In this document: piece after piece, positions 32,830 to 41,357 of the stretch | Numbering within the stretch: position 1 is the first letter of the stretch | Layout: the number at the start of each line of letters is the position of its first letter | Assembly (NCBI RefSeq): GCF_000429245.1 | Contig: NZ_AUBM01000006.1 | Span: 131,051 to 195,050, forward strand | DNA: 64,000 nucleotides | Origin: Schaalia georgiae DSM 6843 | GTDB taxonomy: Bacteria; Actinomycetota; Actinomycetes; Actinomycetales; Actinomycetaceae | Direction: 5' to 3' | Position numbers and translations under genes: made by a program | The notes under the pieces: model-generated | Seen by the model: only the letters and a program-made list of their open reading frames with translations | What the model was told of the DNA's origin: nothing | Databases searched by the model: none

Positions 32830-33697
32830 AGGTGGTCCTCGAACGGAAGTAGAGGTTCTGGGCGAGGGTGATCGCCATGAGGATGAGCATCATGACCACG
32901 GCCATGACGGCGGCGCGCCCGAGGTTCCCGGTCTCGAACGCCTCTTGGTAGATCTTGTAGGCGAGGACTTCTGTGGCGCCGTCCGGACCGCCTTTCGTGA
33001 GCGCGTAGATCTGGTCGAAGAGGTTGAACACCGAGATCACGGACGTGACGGAGACGAAGAAGAAGGTGGGGCGCAGCAGCGGCATCTTGATGCGCCAGAA
33101 GATCTGGGAGGAACTGGCGCCGTCGACGGTGGCCGCCTCGACGAGCTCCTTGGGGATCGACAGCAGGCCCGCGATGAAGAAGAGGGCGGTGTATCCGACG
33201 TTGCCCCAGATGACGACGAAGGCGGCGGCGGGCAGCGCCCACGTGGGCGACACGAGGATCTCGAGGCGCTGGCCGGCGATGGCGCTGAGCAGGCCGCCTG
33301 TGGGGGCGAATACCCACGACCAGACGACGCCCAGGGCCAGCGGCGGGGCGATCCACGGGATGACGACGAGGGCGCGGAAGGCGGTCGTCCCCTTGACGCC
33401 TTTGGTGAGCAGGTTCGCCAGGAGGAGCCCGAGGACGATCTGGGCTGGCACCACGAGGACGACGAGGAGCACGGTGGTGCCCAGCGACGAGAGGAAGCCC
33501 GGGTCCGACAGGACGGAGGCGATCTGGGAGGAGCCCACGTAGGAGGGCTCGCCGATGAGGTCCCATTTGTGGACGCTGAGCCAGAAGACGACGAGGATGG
33601 GCACTGCCATGAAGGCGACGACCCCCAGCAGCGAAGGGGCGAGCAGCGCGTACCCCGTCAGGGTGTCGCGCAAGCGCCTGCGCGATCGTGTTGCCAT
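32816..33697 (-). CDS. Carbohydrate ABC transporter permease (MalF-type)
   Basis: The 293-aa protein has six membrane helices with the motif KELVEAATVDGASSSQIFW then IKMPLLRP, the ATPase-docking EAA loop of CUT1 transporters. It is the first gene of the four-gene operon (two permeases, binding protein, deacetylase). ATG 33697 gives a normal N-terminus (MATRSRRRLRDTLTGYALL); starts 10 and 20 codons upstream exist but add an unusual segment. A GGGGGG run precedes the chosen ATG. Confidence 0.9.
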   Translation of the reverse strand: MATRSRRRLRDTLTGYALLAPSLLGVVAFMAVPILVVFWLSVHKWDLIGEPSYVGSSQIASVLSDPGFLSSLGTTVLLVVLVVPAQIVLGLLLANLLTKGVKGTTAFRALVVIPWIAPPLALGVVWSWVFAPTGGLLSAIAGQRLEILVSPTWALPAAAFVVIWGNVGYTALFFIAGLLSIPKELVEAATVDGASSSQIFWRIKMPLLRPTFFFVSVTSVISVFNLFDQIYALTKGGPDGATEVLAYKIYQEAFETGNLGRAAVMAVVMMLILMAITLAQNLYFRSRTTYELV

Positions 33698-33763
33698 GCG
33701 TCCCCCCGCCTCGATGTCCAGGTACTGCATGGCTAGCCGGGCCGGGGGGCAGCGCACCAGGGG

Positions 33764-33780
33764 GGTTCAGGGGGTGAACC
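33764..33780. promoter_or_regulatory. Inverted repeat GGTTCA-N5-TGAACC upstream of the sugar operon
   Basis: A perfect 6-bp inverted repeat with a GGGGG spacer lies 67 bp before the first permease gene. It could be an operator or, seen from the MFS gene on the other side, part of a terminator. No regulator gene for the operon is adjacent. Confidence 0.3.
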
Positions 33781-33842
33781 ACTGTGAAACCCTCGGGGAG
33801 GGCCCCTGCGCCACTGGGGCCGCGCGGACGGGGCCCGGGGCC

Positions 33843-35174
33843 CTACCCGGCGCCCTGGCCGGAGGGCCTGCGGAAGCTGCTGTGCGCGCAGACGAAGACG
33901 AGGACTCCCGCAAGCATTGCCGCTCCGATGACGATGGGCAGCGCGGGCGCCACCCCGTAGAGGAAGGTGCCGAGCGTGGGGGCGACGACGTAGGTGAGCC
34001 CGTTGGTCGCGCCGATGAGGCCCGCCAATCCGCCCTGCTCCTCGCGGCTCATGCGCAGGGTCGGGCCAGCGGTGTATCCGGGCATCGCCATTCCGATGCC
34101 GACGCCGATGATGGCGACGGAGACGATCAGGGCGGCCAGACCGGCGTCGAAGAAGAGCAGTCCGAACCCGATGGCGGCCGTCAGGGACCCGGCGCGCAGA
34201 AGTGCGGGCGGCGACCATTTCGACACGGGAACTATGACGCTCTGGGCCAGGACCATCCCGACGCCCGCTGCCAGCAGGGCGCCCCCGGTGATGAGCCCGG
34301 TCGCGTCGGCGTCCAAGCCGAGCCGGTCCTGCACGAGGAAGCCCGTGACGACTTGGACGAGGCCGAGGGCGCTGAACATCCCGAAGCCTGCGACCAGGTA
34401 GGGCCACACGCGTGGGTCGCGTGGGCTGACTCTGGCGGGCTTGGCGATCAAGGTGGTGCGGGACTCCTTGCGCAGGGCGGCCGCGACGACCAGGAGGCCG
34501 ATGAGTAGGAACACGGGGACGGCGTCGACGGAGACGAGCAGGGACAAGCCCGATAGCGCTCCGCCAATGAGCGCGCCCGCGATCGAGGCGAGCCCCTGGG
34601 CGGCCCCGACACCGGCCATGCCGCGGACTCGGGACTCCTCAGTGGTGGTGGCGTCGGCGATGCACGCCTGCGCGGTGGGGAGCACTGCCGCCAGCGCGGC
34701 GCCGAAGATGACGCCCCGGATGATGATGAAGAGGGCGAACAAGGGCGCTCCGGTCAGGGCGCCCGTGACGCCGAGGTGCGAGACGAGGGCGAAGGCCCCC
34801 ATGGAGACGGCTGCCACGGCGAGCGCGATCACGAGCACAGGTTTGCGCCCCATCGACTGGGAGCGCTTGCCCCACGCCTGACTGGTCAGGACCACCATGA
34901 GCGCCGCGACGGAGATGGTGAGGCCGATCTGCCATTCCTTGAGCCCCACCAGCCGTGAGAGGGGCGCGATGACGGGGTTGAGGGTGGATTGCCCGACGTA
35001 GGTGAGGAACACGGCGGCCAGGACGACTCCGACCTGCGCCTGGAGCCCCGTGCCGTCCGCACTGGTTCGCCCTCCGGCTGCGGCCGCCGTTCCAGCGTCC
35101 GCCCCGGCCCCTGCCCCTGCCGTCTCCCCTGCCCACGCGTCGGGCTGAGCCCTGTTCTCCTTTGCGGCTTCCAT
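33843..35174 (-). CDS. MFS efflux transporter
   Basis: The 443-aa protein has a ~40-residue Ala/Gly-rich hydrophilic N-terminus and 12 predicted membrane helices. The MFS motif between helices 2 and 3 is recognisable (GKRSQSMGRKPVL), as is a second copy-type region in the C-terminal half, and motif C-like GAALAAVLPTAQACIADA is seen, which suits drug/proton antiporters of the TetA/Bcr kind. ATG 35174 has GAGGAA about ten bases upstream; the GTG three codons earlier directly abuts it. A TetR-type regulator gene precedes it and a TetR-like operator lies within its promoter, so inducible drug or metabolite efflux is likely. Confidence 0.88.
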   Translation of the reverse strand: MEAAKENRAQPDAWAGETAGAGAGADAGTAAAAGGRTSADGTGLQAQVGVVLAAVFLTYVGQSTLNPVIAPLSRLVGLKEWQIGLTISVAALMVVLTSQAWGKRSQSMGRKPVLVIALAVAAVSMGAFALVSHLGVTGALTGAPLFALFIIIRGVIFGAALAAVLPTAQACIADATTTEESRVRGMAGVGAAQGLASIAGALIGGALSGLSLLVSVDAVPVFLLIGLLVVAAALRKESRTTLIAKPARVSPRDPRVWPYLVAGFGMFSALGLVQVVTGFLVQDRLGLDADATGLITGGALLAAGVGMVLAQSVIVPVSKWSPPALLRAGSLTAAIGFGLLFFDAGLAALIVSVAIIGVGIGMAMPGYTAGPTLRMSREEQGGLAGLIGATNGLTYVVAPTLGTFLYGVAPALPIVIGAAMLAGVLVFVCAHSSFRRPSGQGAG

Positions 35175-35243
35175 GCGTCTCACTTCCTCGACTGGTCCGG
35201 GGTGCCGACCTCCGGCGCCCGCGTATGTGGACCATGTGACCGA

Positions 35244-35272
35244 AGTCTATTCGAACACTGTTCTAATTGCAA
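35244..35272 (-). promoter_or_regulatory. MFS promoter with palindromic operator in the spacer
   Basis: Read on the minus strand, TTGCAA and TAGACT are separated by exactly 17 bp. The spacer holds GAACAGTGTTC, a near-perfect palindrome (35253-35263), extended by TTa...gAA. A TetR dimer bound there would block RNA polymerase directly. The TSS would fall around 35237, about 60 nt before the MFS start. Confidence 0.6.
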
Positions 35273-35366
35273 TGGGCGGACCTCCGGGCCGCCGCACCCA
35301 GGGATGCCCCATGGTGGCGTTGGACGGATCGTCGCGCGCAGGACCGCACCGGGAGCCGCGCGACCC

Positions 35367-36104
35367 CTACAGAACCTGGGAGTTCGGCGGCCGGTGGACC
35401 GTGCCGAGCAACCGCAGCTCCAGTCCGTCCATCATCGCCTCGACGACGAATCGGTAGTAGCGGTCGAAGGCGATGTCGCGCTCGCGCGGCGTCCCAGCGA
35501 ACTGGGCGATCAGATCCGCGGACAGCAGAGCGATCCCCGGGCTCGCCGCGGCGGCCTCGGACAGCCCCTCCATCAGCAGCGCATGATCGGCGGGCACCTG
35601 GTCCCCGTGGAGGGCGCGGTCGTCCGCCGTGGCGATCGTCATCATCGCGGCATTGACGACGCATGCGAAGACCAGGGCCGAGTTCCCCCCGAAGCCCGCC
35701 CGTTGGACGCTGGCGATCCCCGAGTCCACGACCGGTCCCAGTTCCGGCAGCGCCGCGGAGTGCATGAGCAGCCAGCGCGCCGTCCCCGGGTAGGCGGACA
35801 GGACCGGCCGCGCGGGCAGCAGGGCCCTGCGGAACCACTCGCGCCATTCCATCGCCTCCGTGGGCAGCCCCACCAGGTCGAGGACCCGTCCGACGACGCG
35901 CGCCGTCAGCGCCTCGCGGGTCCCCACATGGTGGTGGACCACGGACGCCGACACGCCCAGGCGCGCCCCGAGGTCCCGCATCGACCACCCCTGGATCCCC
36001 GTCCCCCGGGACATTTCCAGCGCCTCCTCGACGACGGCGCCGGGGGTCAGCCCGGCGTGGTAGGACTCCCTGCCCCGTCCGGCCCCTCTTGCGCGCCGCG
36101 CCAC
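35367..36104 (-). CDS. TetR-family transcriptional regulator
   Basis: The 245-aa protein has a TetR DNA-binding domain in the first ~65 residues, with GWSMRDLGARLGVSASVVHHHVGTREAL matching the helix-turn-helix and following helix, although that helix has HH rather than the usual YYHF pattern. The rest is a helical ligand domain of the TetR_C type. It starts at GTG 36104, ten bases after panD, so it could also be read from the panD transcript. It most likely represses the MFS gene downstream through the operator at 35253-35263. Confidence 0.85.
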   Translation of the reverse strand: MARRARGAGRGRESYHAGLTPGAVVEEALEMSRGTGIQGWSMRDLGARLGVSASVVHHHVGTREALTARVVGRVLDLVGLPTEAMEWREWFRRALLPARPVLSAYPGTARWLLMHSAALPELGPVVDSGIASVQRAGFGGNSALVFACVVNAAMMTIATADDRALHGDQVPADHALLMEGLSEAAAASPGIALLSADLIAQFAGTPRERDIAFDRYYRFVVEAMMDGLELRLLGTVHRPPNSQVL

Positions 36105-36114
36105 CGCCGCCGCC

Positions 36115-36549
36115 TCACGCGCCCGACGAGCGCAGGCCGAGCTCGCGCGCGCGGGCCGACTCCTCCGGGACGGCCCCCGGGTGGCCCCCCGCCTCGACGA
36201 CGCGATTGTCCGCGTCCACGAACACCACCGACGGCGCCATCGTGCGCGCCTGCGACTCGGGGACGTGCGCGTAGGCCATGATGATGACCAGGTCGCCGAC
36301 GGACACCAGGTGGGCCGCCGCGCCGTTGAGCTGGACGACGCCACTGCCGCGGGGGCCCGCGATCGTGTAGGTCGCCAAGCGCGCCCCGTTGTCGATGTCC
36401 GCGATGTCGACCTTCTGACCGGGGACGATGTTCGCGGCGTCCAGCAGGTCCTCGTCCACCGTGATGGAGCCCACGTAGTGGAGGTCCGCGCCGGTCACCG
36501 TGGCGCGGTGGATCTTCCCGACCACCATTTCGCGCATCATCTCGCTCAC
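36115..36549 (-). CDS. panD: Aspartate 1-decarboxylase proenzyme
   Basis: The 144-aa proenzyme makes beta-alanine for pantothenate and coenzyme A synthesis. The KIHRATVT start motif and [10 protein letters not shown] are present; the chain self-cleaves between G and S of YVGS to create the pyruvoyl group. Catalytic Lys and Tyr/Arg residues lie in MVVGKIHRA and [13 protein letters not shown] 36549 overlaps the panC stop (GTGA) and has AGGAGG seven bases upstream, which favours it over the ATG at 36540. The C-terminus is slightly longer than the ~126-residue enterobacterial enzyme. Confidence 0.95.
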   Translation of the reverse strand: MSEMMREMVVGKIHRATVTGADLHYVGSITVDEDLLDAANIVPGQKVDIADIDNGARLATYTIAGPRGSGVVQLNGAAAHLVSVGDLVIIMAYAHVPESQARTMAPSVVFVDADNRVVEAGGHPGAVPEESARARELGLRSSGA

Positions 36550-37472
36550 GCGCCAGCCTCCTCGCAGATCAGGGGCAACTCCATATTGTCGATGAGGCGG
36601 GTGGTGCCCACTCGCGCGGCCACCAGGACGCGGCACGCGCGCAGTCCGCCCTCGGCGATGGTGGCGGGGCCCGGGTCGGCCGCCACCTGGGAGGCCGCGC
36701 TCCCCGTGCCCGCCAGCACGTCGAAGGTGCCGTCGTCCACGACGGCGATGTAGTCGATGGCGATCCCGCCCTCCGCCTCGATGCGCTCGCGCGCCGCCTC
36801 CACGGCCCGCGCGGCCCCGGCCCCTCCCCGGGCGGCGGCGACCGCCAACGACAGCGCCTCGGGCAGCGCCCGCGCCCTCGCCCGCTCGTCGTCGGCCAGG
36901 TAGCGGTTGCGGCTCGACAGCGCGACGCCGTCGTGGTCGCGCACGATCGGGACCGGGTGGAGGCGCACGGGAACGTCGAGACCCTCGAACACAGTCCGCA
37001 GGACCGCCAACTGCTGGGCGTCCTTGAGGCCGTAGAGCGCCACATCCGGGCGCACCAAGTTCACGGCCTTCGTGCACACCAGCGCCACGCCCGCGAAGTG
37101 CGTGGGCCTGGACGCGCCCTCGAGGACACGGGCGACGGGGCCCGGGTCGATGGTGGCGCGCACCGGAGCGGGGTAGACGTCGGCGGGCCCGGGCGCCCAC
37201 ACGAGGTCGGCGCCGACGCCGGCCAGGGCCTCCATGTCGGCGTCGAGCGTGCGCGGGTAGGCGTCGAAGTCCTCACCGGGCGCGAACTGGGTGGGGTTGA
37301 CGAATATGGAGACAACGACGTGATCGGCGAGCACGCGGGCTTCGCGGACCAGTTGCAGGTGTCCTTCGTGGAGGGCGCCCATCGTCATCACAAGGGCGCG
37401 GGTGCCCCCCAGCGCCCCCAGGGCGTCGGCGAGTTCGGTGCGGGTCCGCACCAGGCGTGGACGGGTAGTCAT
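36546..37472 (-). CDS. panC: Pantoate-beta-alanine ligase
   Basis: The 308-aa enzyme condenses pantoate with beta-alanine using ATP. Signature elements are TMGALHEGH near residue 35 (HIGH-like nucleotide site), FVNPTQF, GLKDAQQ and the KMSKS-related SSRNRYL. It is followed by panD with a 4-bp overlap, placing the two last steps of pantothenate assembly together. The start ATG is preceded at six bases by GACAAT, a leaderless promoter candidate, so panC may begin its own transcript despite lying 54 bp after the DUF2520 gene. Confidence 0.96.
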   Translation of the reverse strand: MTTRPRLVRTRTELADALGALGGTRALVMTMGALHEGHLQLVREARVLADHVVVSIFVNPTQFAPGEDFDAYPRTLDADMEALAGVGADLVWAPGPADVYPAPVRATIDPGPVARVLEGASRPTHFAGVALVCTKAVNLVRPDVALYGLKDAQQLAVLRTVFEGLDVPVRLHPVPIVRDHDGVALSSRNRYLADDERARARALPEALSLAVAAARGGAGAARAVEAARERIEAEGGIAIDYIAVVDDGTFDVLAGTGSAASQVAADPGPATIAEGGLRACRVLVAARVGTTRLIDNMELPLICEEAGA

Positions 37473-37484
37473 AGTCCCATTGTC
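37473..37484 (-). promoter_or_regulatory. Leaderless promoter box of panC (GACAAT-N6-ATG)
   Basis: On the minus strand GACAAT is followed by GGGACT and the panC ATG. The same arrangement (GACAAT-N6-ATG) precedes the DUF4032 gene at 55029. Confidence 0.45.
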
Positions 37485-37526
37485 GTCCGGCGCGGCCCGC
37501 CGGTGCCAATCGAGTCCGGCTTTTCA

Positions 37527-38408
37527 CTACTGGAGCAGGGCCGCCAGCAGCTCCGTGGCCCGCCGCTCGTCGAGCAGGCGCGCGTCCTGGAGGAGGGCGA
37601 CCAGGGCCCGGGTCATCGACGCGTAGGTGTCGAGCTCCCCGCGCAGGCCCGTGCTGGCGCCGAGCGCCCGCACGTGGGCGGCCACTGTGCCCGCGTCGGC
37701 GCGGGGCACGGGCCCCGAGATGCCAGCCACGCCCTCGGTGAGCGCCCTGTCCAGGGCCGCCTCCAGCAGGGGCCTGGCGTAGCGCGCCGGGTCCTCGACG
37801 CCCGCCTCGCCCAGGATCCGCATCGTCTGGTTCGCGATGCCGGCGATGAAGTTCGCGCCGTGGGTGAGGCCCGCGTGGTAGAGCGGGCGGTGCTCCTCAT
37901 CGACCACCACGGGCTCGCCCCCCATCTCGACGACGAGTGCCTGCGCGATCGGGAGGAAGGGCGCGGCACCGGTCACCGCGAAGGGGGCGCCCACCAGTCG
38001 GCGCACGTCCACACTGGTCCCCGTGAAAGTCATCGCGGGGTGGATGGCCAGGGGGATGGCGCCCTGGCTGGCCGCCCCGTCCAGGACTGACACGCCGTGG
38101 GCCCCGGAGAGGTGGATGACGATCTGCCCCGTCTGCCAGGCGCCCGACCGGGCGAGCCCCGTCACGAGGGGGCCGATCTGGTCGTCGGGGACCGCCAGGA
38201 CGACCACCTCGCTGCGCTCGACGACGACCGGGACCTCCTCGATGGGCACACCGGGCAACATCGCGTCCACCCTCTCCCGGGAGGCGTCCGACGACGCGGA
38301 AACGGCGACGATGCTGTGCCCCGCGGCGCGCAGCGCACTGGCGATGACGGGCCCGACGTGGCCCATGCCGATGACACCGACGCCCAGTCGGCCGGCCCGG
38401 GCGCTCAC
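37527..38408 (-). CDS. Rossmann-like / DUF2520 dehydrogenase-like protein
   Basis: The 293-aa protein has an N-terminal NAD(P)-binding Rossmann domain (VGVIGMGHVGPVIASAL) and a helical DUF2520 domain (HPAMTFTG and the long LYHAGLTHGANFIAGI helix), resembling ketopantoate or pyrroline-carboxylate reductases. In many Actinobacteria this gene precedes panC, so a role in pantoate supply is reasonable but unproven. GTG 38408 overlaps the stop of the PH-domain gene (GTGA). Confidence 0.88.
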   Translation of the reverse strand: MSARAGRLGVGVIGMGHVGPVIASALRAAGHSIVAVSASSDASRERVDAMLPGVPIEEVPVVVERSEVVVLAVPDDQIGPLVTGLARSGAWQTGQIVIHLSGAHGVSVLDGAASQGAIPLAIHPAMTFTGTSVDVRRLVGAPFAVTGAAPFLPIAQALVVEMGGEPVVVDEEHRPLYHAGLTHGANFIAGIANQTMRILGEAGVEDPARYARPLLEAALDRALTEGVAGISGPVPRADAGTVAAHVRALGASTGLRGELDTYASMTRALVALLQDARLLDERRATELLAALLQ

Positions 38409-40069
38409 GCCCCCTCCCCCTCGGGCGCGGCCGCGTGGTCGCGCGCGGCCAGGGCGCGGCGCATCCACTTCTCCGGCGGCTCGGCCTCGCGGCGCACCCG
38501 GGAGGCGCCCTCGAGGCGCTTCCACAGCAGTTGCGCGCCGCGACGGTCCACGTGCCTGGCGGTGTGGGACACGACACCGGGGACCAGGTCCGCGCGCACG
38601 GTCGCCACGTCGAGGCGGCGCTCAACGGGCCCCTGGAGGATGTGCGTGGATTGGATGCGCGCCAAAGGGATCAACGCGCAGCGGCGCGTGAGCCACCCAT
38701 CGCGTATCACGAAGAGCGAGCCGGTGAGGGCGTAGGCGCGGCGCCGGCGCACGAAGGGGTCGACGAGGCGCGCCCGGGAAGGCACCTGCGTGAAGTGGGC
38801 GCCCGCCCCGGCGTGGACCGGGGCGAAGACGGAATCGACGAAGGCCACCGGGTCGGGGACCCCCAGGTCCTTGACGACCATCCAGATGGCCAGTTCCGCC
38901 TGGGCCCGGCTCCCCACCGGCAGCAGCACCCGGGCGCTCACCGCCTCGTTCTTCCCGCCGTTGTTCTCCTTGCCGATCTTGACCGAGTTGCCGGCCTGGG
39001 TCATCGTGACGCGGTACCAGCCCGTGAGGCGCCACAGCAGGGGCTGGCGGATCTCGATGGCGTGGATGCGCCCGGGCGGGATCGTCTGGTTCCGTGAGTC
39101 GGTCAGGCCCCTGCGGATGCGGATTCCGTCCGGACTGGCGGCCGCAGTGAAGGCGAACTCGGCGTTGAAGCGCCCCCACAGCACCGACCCCGACGCCACC
39201 ACCATCGGCACCACCGCGAACAGCGACGGCAGGGCCACCGCCCCCTGCGCGGCAATCGCCCATGCGGACCCCGCCAGCACCGCCACGAGGACGAGGAGCA
39301 GGAGCACGACCGGGACCGTTAGCAGGAGCGAGCCGATCAGCGGACCGGCCCCGACCTCGTAGAGAACGCTCTCCGGTGCGATGGGGGCGGAGGAGGTGAA
39401 GGCGCCGCGCCTGGCGCTGCCGCGGGCGGCCGCGGCCTCCAGGGCGCCGGACACGCGGCCGGGGGAATCAACGACCGGGTGCGCCGGGGCTCCTGGTTGG
39501 GCGCCCTCCCCCGCGGGGCCGATCTCCAGCCCCGCCGCGAGCGCCAGGATGTGGGCGCGCAGCTCGTCGAGTTCGGTGGCGCGCAGGAAGCCGATGGTGA
39601 AGCTCGAGCCCGCGCCCCCGGCGACCTCGATGCTCAGCCTCCCCAGCCCCAGGATCCGTCCGAGCAGCGGCAAGTGGATGTCGACGGACTGGATGCGGTC
39701 GAGGCGGGCGTGCCGGTTAGTGCGGAAGACGATCCCAGAGCGGAACCAGACGGCGCCGCCGTCGACGGCGTAGGCTGTCGCCCGCCACTGGAGCCACGAG
39801 TAGAGGCCGCTGACGACCAGGACGGCGACGATGACGGCGACCGCGGCCATGAGGACCCCGCGCAGGTGGAGCGCCTCCGCGATTCCGTTCAGGAGCTCCC
39901 AGCCCGAGGGGGCGCCGCTGCTGTAGGCGCTCACGCCCCGGTATGTGACGATGGCCACGAGCGCGGCGATCACCTGCCAGGCGTTGATGATGGGGGACAC
40001 CGGGTGGACGCGGTGCCAGGCGTCGGCAGCGACCCCGTCGGCCGTGATCGAACGGGACTCGGCGCTCAC
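38405..40069 (-). CDS. PH-domain (bPH2, YdbT-type) membrane protein
   Basis: The 554-aa protein has four hydrophobic helices in two pairs (about residues 30-90 and 270-340), each followed by bacterial PH domains. Sequence cues are RSGIVFRTNRHARLDRIQSVDI, then RRGLTDSRNQTIPPGRIHAIEI and IRDGWLTRRCALIPLARIQS, three repeats of the bPH2 pattern. Function is unknown; YdbT affects resistance to antimicrobial compounds in Bacillus. It starts at GTG overlapping the stop of a smaller PH protein, and its own stop overlaps the DUF2520 gene. Confidence 0.85.
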   Translation of the reverse strand: MSAESRSITADGVAADAWHRVHPVSPIINAWQVIAALVAIVTYRGVSAYSSGAPSGWELLNGIAEALHLRGVLMAAVAVIVAVLVVSGLYSWLQWRATAYAVDGGAVWFRSGIVFRTNRHARLDRIQSVDIHLPLLGRILGLGRLSIEVAGGAGSSFTIGFLRATELDELRAHILALAAGLEIGPAGEGAQPGAPAHPVVDSPGRVSGALEAAAARGSARRGAFTSSAPIAPESVLYEVGAGPLIGSLLLTVPVVLLLLVLVAVLAGSAWAIAAQGAVALPSLFAVVPMVVASGSVLWGRFNAEFAFTAAASPDGIRIRRGLTDSRNQTIPPGRIHAIEIRQPLLWRLTGWYRVTMTQAGNSVKIGKENNGGKNEAVSARVLLPVGSRAQAELAIWMVVKDLGVPDPVAFVDSVFAPVHAGAGAHFTQVPSRARLVDPFVRRRRAYALTGSLFVIRDGWLTRRCALIPLARIQSTHILQGPVERRLDVATVRADLVPGVVSHTARHVDRRGAQLLWKRLEGASRVRREAEPPEKWMRRALAARDHAAAPEGEGA

Positions 40070-40551
40070 AGGCCCATCAACTCCGCGCTGCCGCGCTTGG
40101 CGAGGGCGTCGCGCAGGCGCGAGGCATCTGCGGCCGGCACGCCGTCCAGGGTGGCGTCGGTGGTCGCCGAGGCCGTGGAGAGTTTGATCTGCGCGATCCC
40201 GAAGAAGCGGGCGATCGGGCCCTGCGCGATATCGACGTACTGGATGCGCCCGTAGGGGACCATCGTCATCGAGCGGAACATGACGCCCCGCCGGATGATG
40301 AACTCGTCGGGCCCCTCGGCGAAGCCGATGGCGCGAACCTGCCGGGGCACCAGCCAGCACAGCCAGGCCATGAGGCACACTGGAACGGCCTCCCAGCGCC
40401 ACAACCCCGGCTCGTCCGAGGCGAGTGCCGCGACCGCGATTCCAGCGGCGAGGACGGCGAGGACGACTGCGCTGGTGGCGAGGCGGACCTTCGCCAGCGC
40501 GCTCGACACAGGGGTGAAGGACACGGAGTCGGGGGCCATCAGATCGGCCAT
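40066..40551 (-). CDS. Small PH-domain (bPH2, YdbS-type) membrane protein
   Basis: The 161-aa protein has two membrane helices (about residues 20-65) and one PH domain with FIIRRGVMFRSMTMVPYGRIQYVDI. Small (YdbS) and large (YdbT) PH proteins are typically encoded together, as here with a 4-bp overlap. AAAGGA before ATG 40551 fixes the start; the in-frame extension to 40608 lacks support. It heads the five-gene chain that ends with panC-panD. Confidence 0.85.
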   Translation of the reverse strand: MADLMAPDSVSFTPVSSALAKVRLATSAVVLAVLAAGIAVAALASDEPGLWRWEAVPVCLMAWLCWLVPRQVRAIGFAEGPDEFIIRRGVMFRSMTMVPYGRIQYVDIAQGPIARFFGIAQIKLSTASATTDATLDGVPAADASRLRDALAKRGSAELMGL

Positions 40552-40615
40552 TGGATTCCTTTCGGGTTGCGGTCTTCCTGAATTATCCACCACGGCGCCA
40601 CCATCCACCTACCTC

Positions 40616-40651
40616 ACAGGAAATATTCAGGATGTTCGTGAAGAATATCCC
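40616..40651. promoter_or_regulatory. Inverted-repeat-like site GGAAATATTC...GAATATCC
   Basis: Imperfect arms around the regulator's start (ATATTC and GAATAT) form a dyad in the short divergent region. It may be an autoregulatory site or chance in this AT-richer segment. Confidence 0.2.
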
Positions 40652-41357
40652 CATGACCGCACCCGCTCCCGAAGCAAAGCTCCTCGTCGTCGATGACGAG
40701 CCCAATATCCGCGACCTACTCGCCTCGTCCCTGCGTTTCGCCGGTTTCGACGTCTCCACCGCCGAGGACGGCTCCTCCGCCTTCCACGAGGCGCAGGCCG
40801 TGCGCCCCGACCTCATCGTCCTCGACGTCATGCTGCCCGACATGGACGGCTTCACGGTGACGCGCCGGCTGCGGGACGCCGGGCTGACCACGCCCGTCCT
40901 CTTCCTCACCGCGCGCGACGACATGCGCGACAAGATCCAGGGCCTGACGGTCGGCGGCGACGACTACGTCACCAAGCCCTTCGGCCTCGAGGAGGTGGTC
41001 GCCCGCATCCGCGCGATCCTGCGCCGCACGATGGGGGGCGACGACGAGGACGGCAAACTGCGCGTCGGCGACCTGGTCATCGACGAGGACGCGCACGAGG
41101 TGACACGGGCCGGGGTCGACATCGACCTGTCCCCCACCGAGTTCAAACTGCTGCGGTACCTGGTCATCAACGCCGGCCGCGTCGTGTCCAAGATGCAGAT
41201 CCTCGACCACGTGTGGGAGTACGACTGGGACGGCGAAGTCGCCATCGTCGAGTCCTACATCTCCTACCTGCGCCGCAAACTCGCCGTCGAGGGCGCCTCC
41301 GGGGAGCTCATCCACACCAAGCGGGGCGTCGGCTACATCCTGAGGGCTGAGGATTGA
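40632..41357 (+). CDS. OmpR-family response regulator
   Basis: The ~241-aa protein has a receiver domain with the acidic pair DDE, phospho-acceptor Asp in LIVLDVMLPDMDG, Thr in FLTARDD and Lys in VTKPF, followed by a winged-helix domain (LSPTEFKLLRYLVINAGRVVSK, SYISYLRRKL). The pattern is close to MprA/TcrA-type regulators. Translation could begin at ATG 40632 (AGGAA upstream) or ATG 40653; the first is given. It is coupled to the sensor kinase gene by a TTGA overlap and divergent from the PH-domain operon. Confidence 0.92.
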   Translation: MFVKNIPMTAPAPEAKLLVVDDEPNIRDLLASSLRFAGFDVSTAEDGSSAFHEAQAVRPDLIVLDVMLPDMDGFTVTRRLRDAGLTTPVLFLTARDDMRDKIQGLTVGGDDYVTKPFGLEEVVARIRAILRRTMGGDDEDGKLRVGDLVIDEDAHEVTRAGVDIDLSPTEFKLLRYLVINAGRVVSKMQILDHVWEYDWDGEVAIVESYISYLRRKLAVEGASGELIHTKRGVGYILRAED

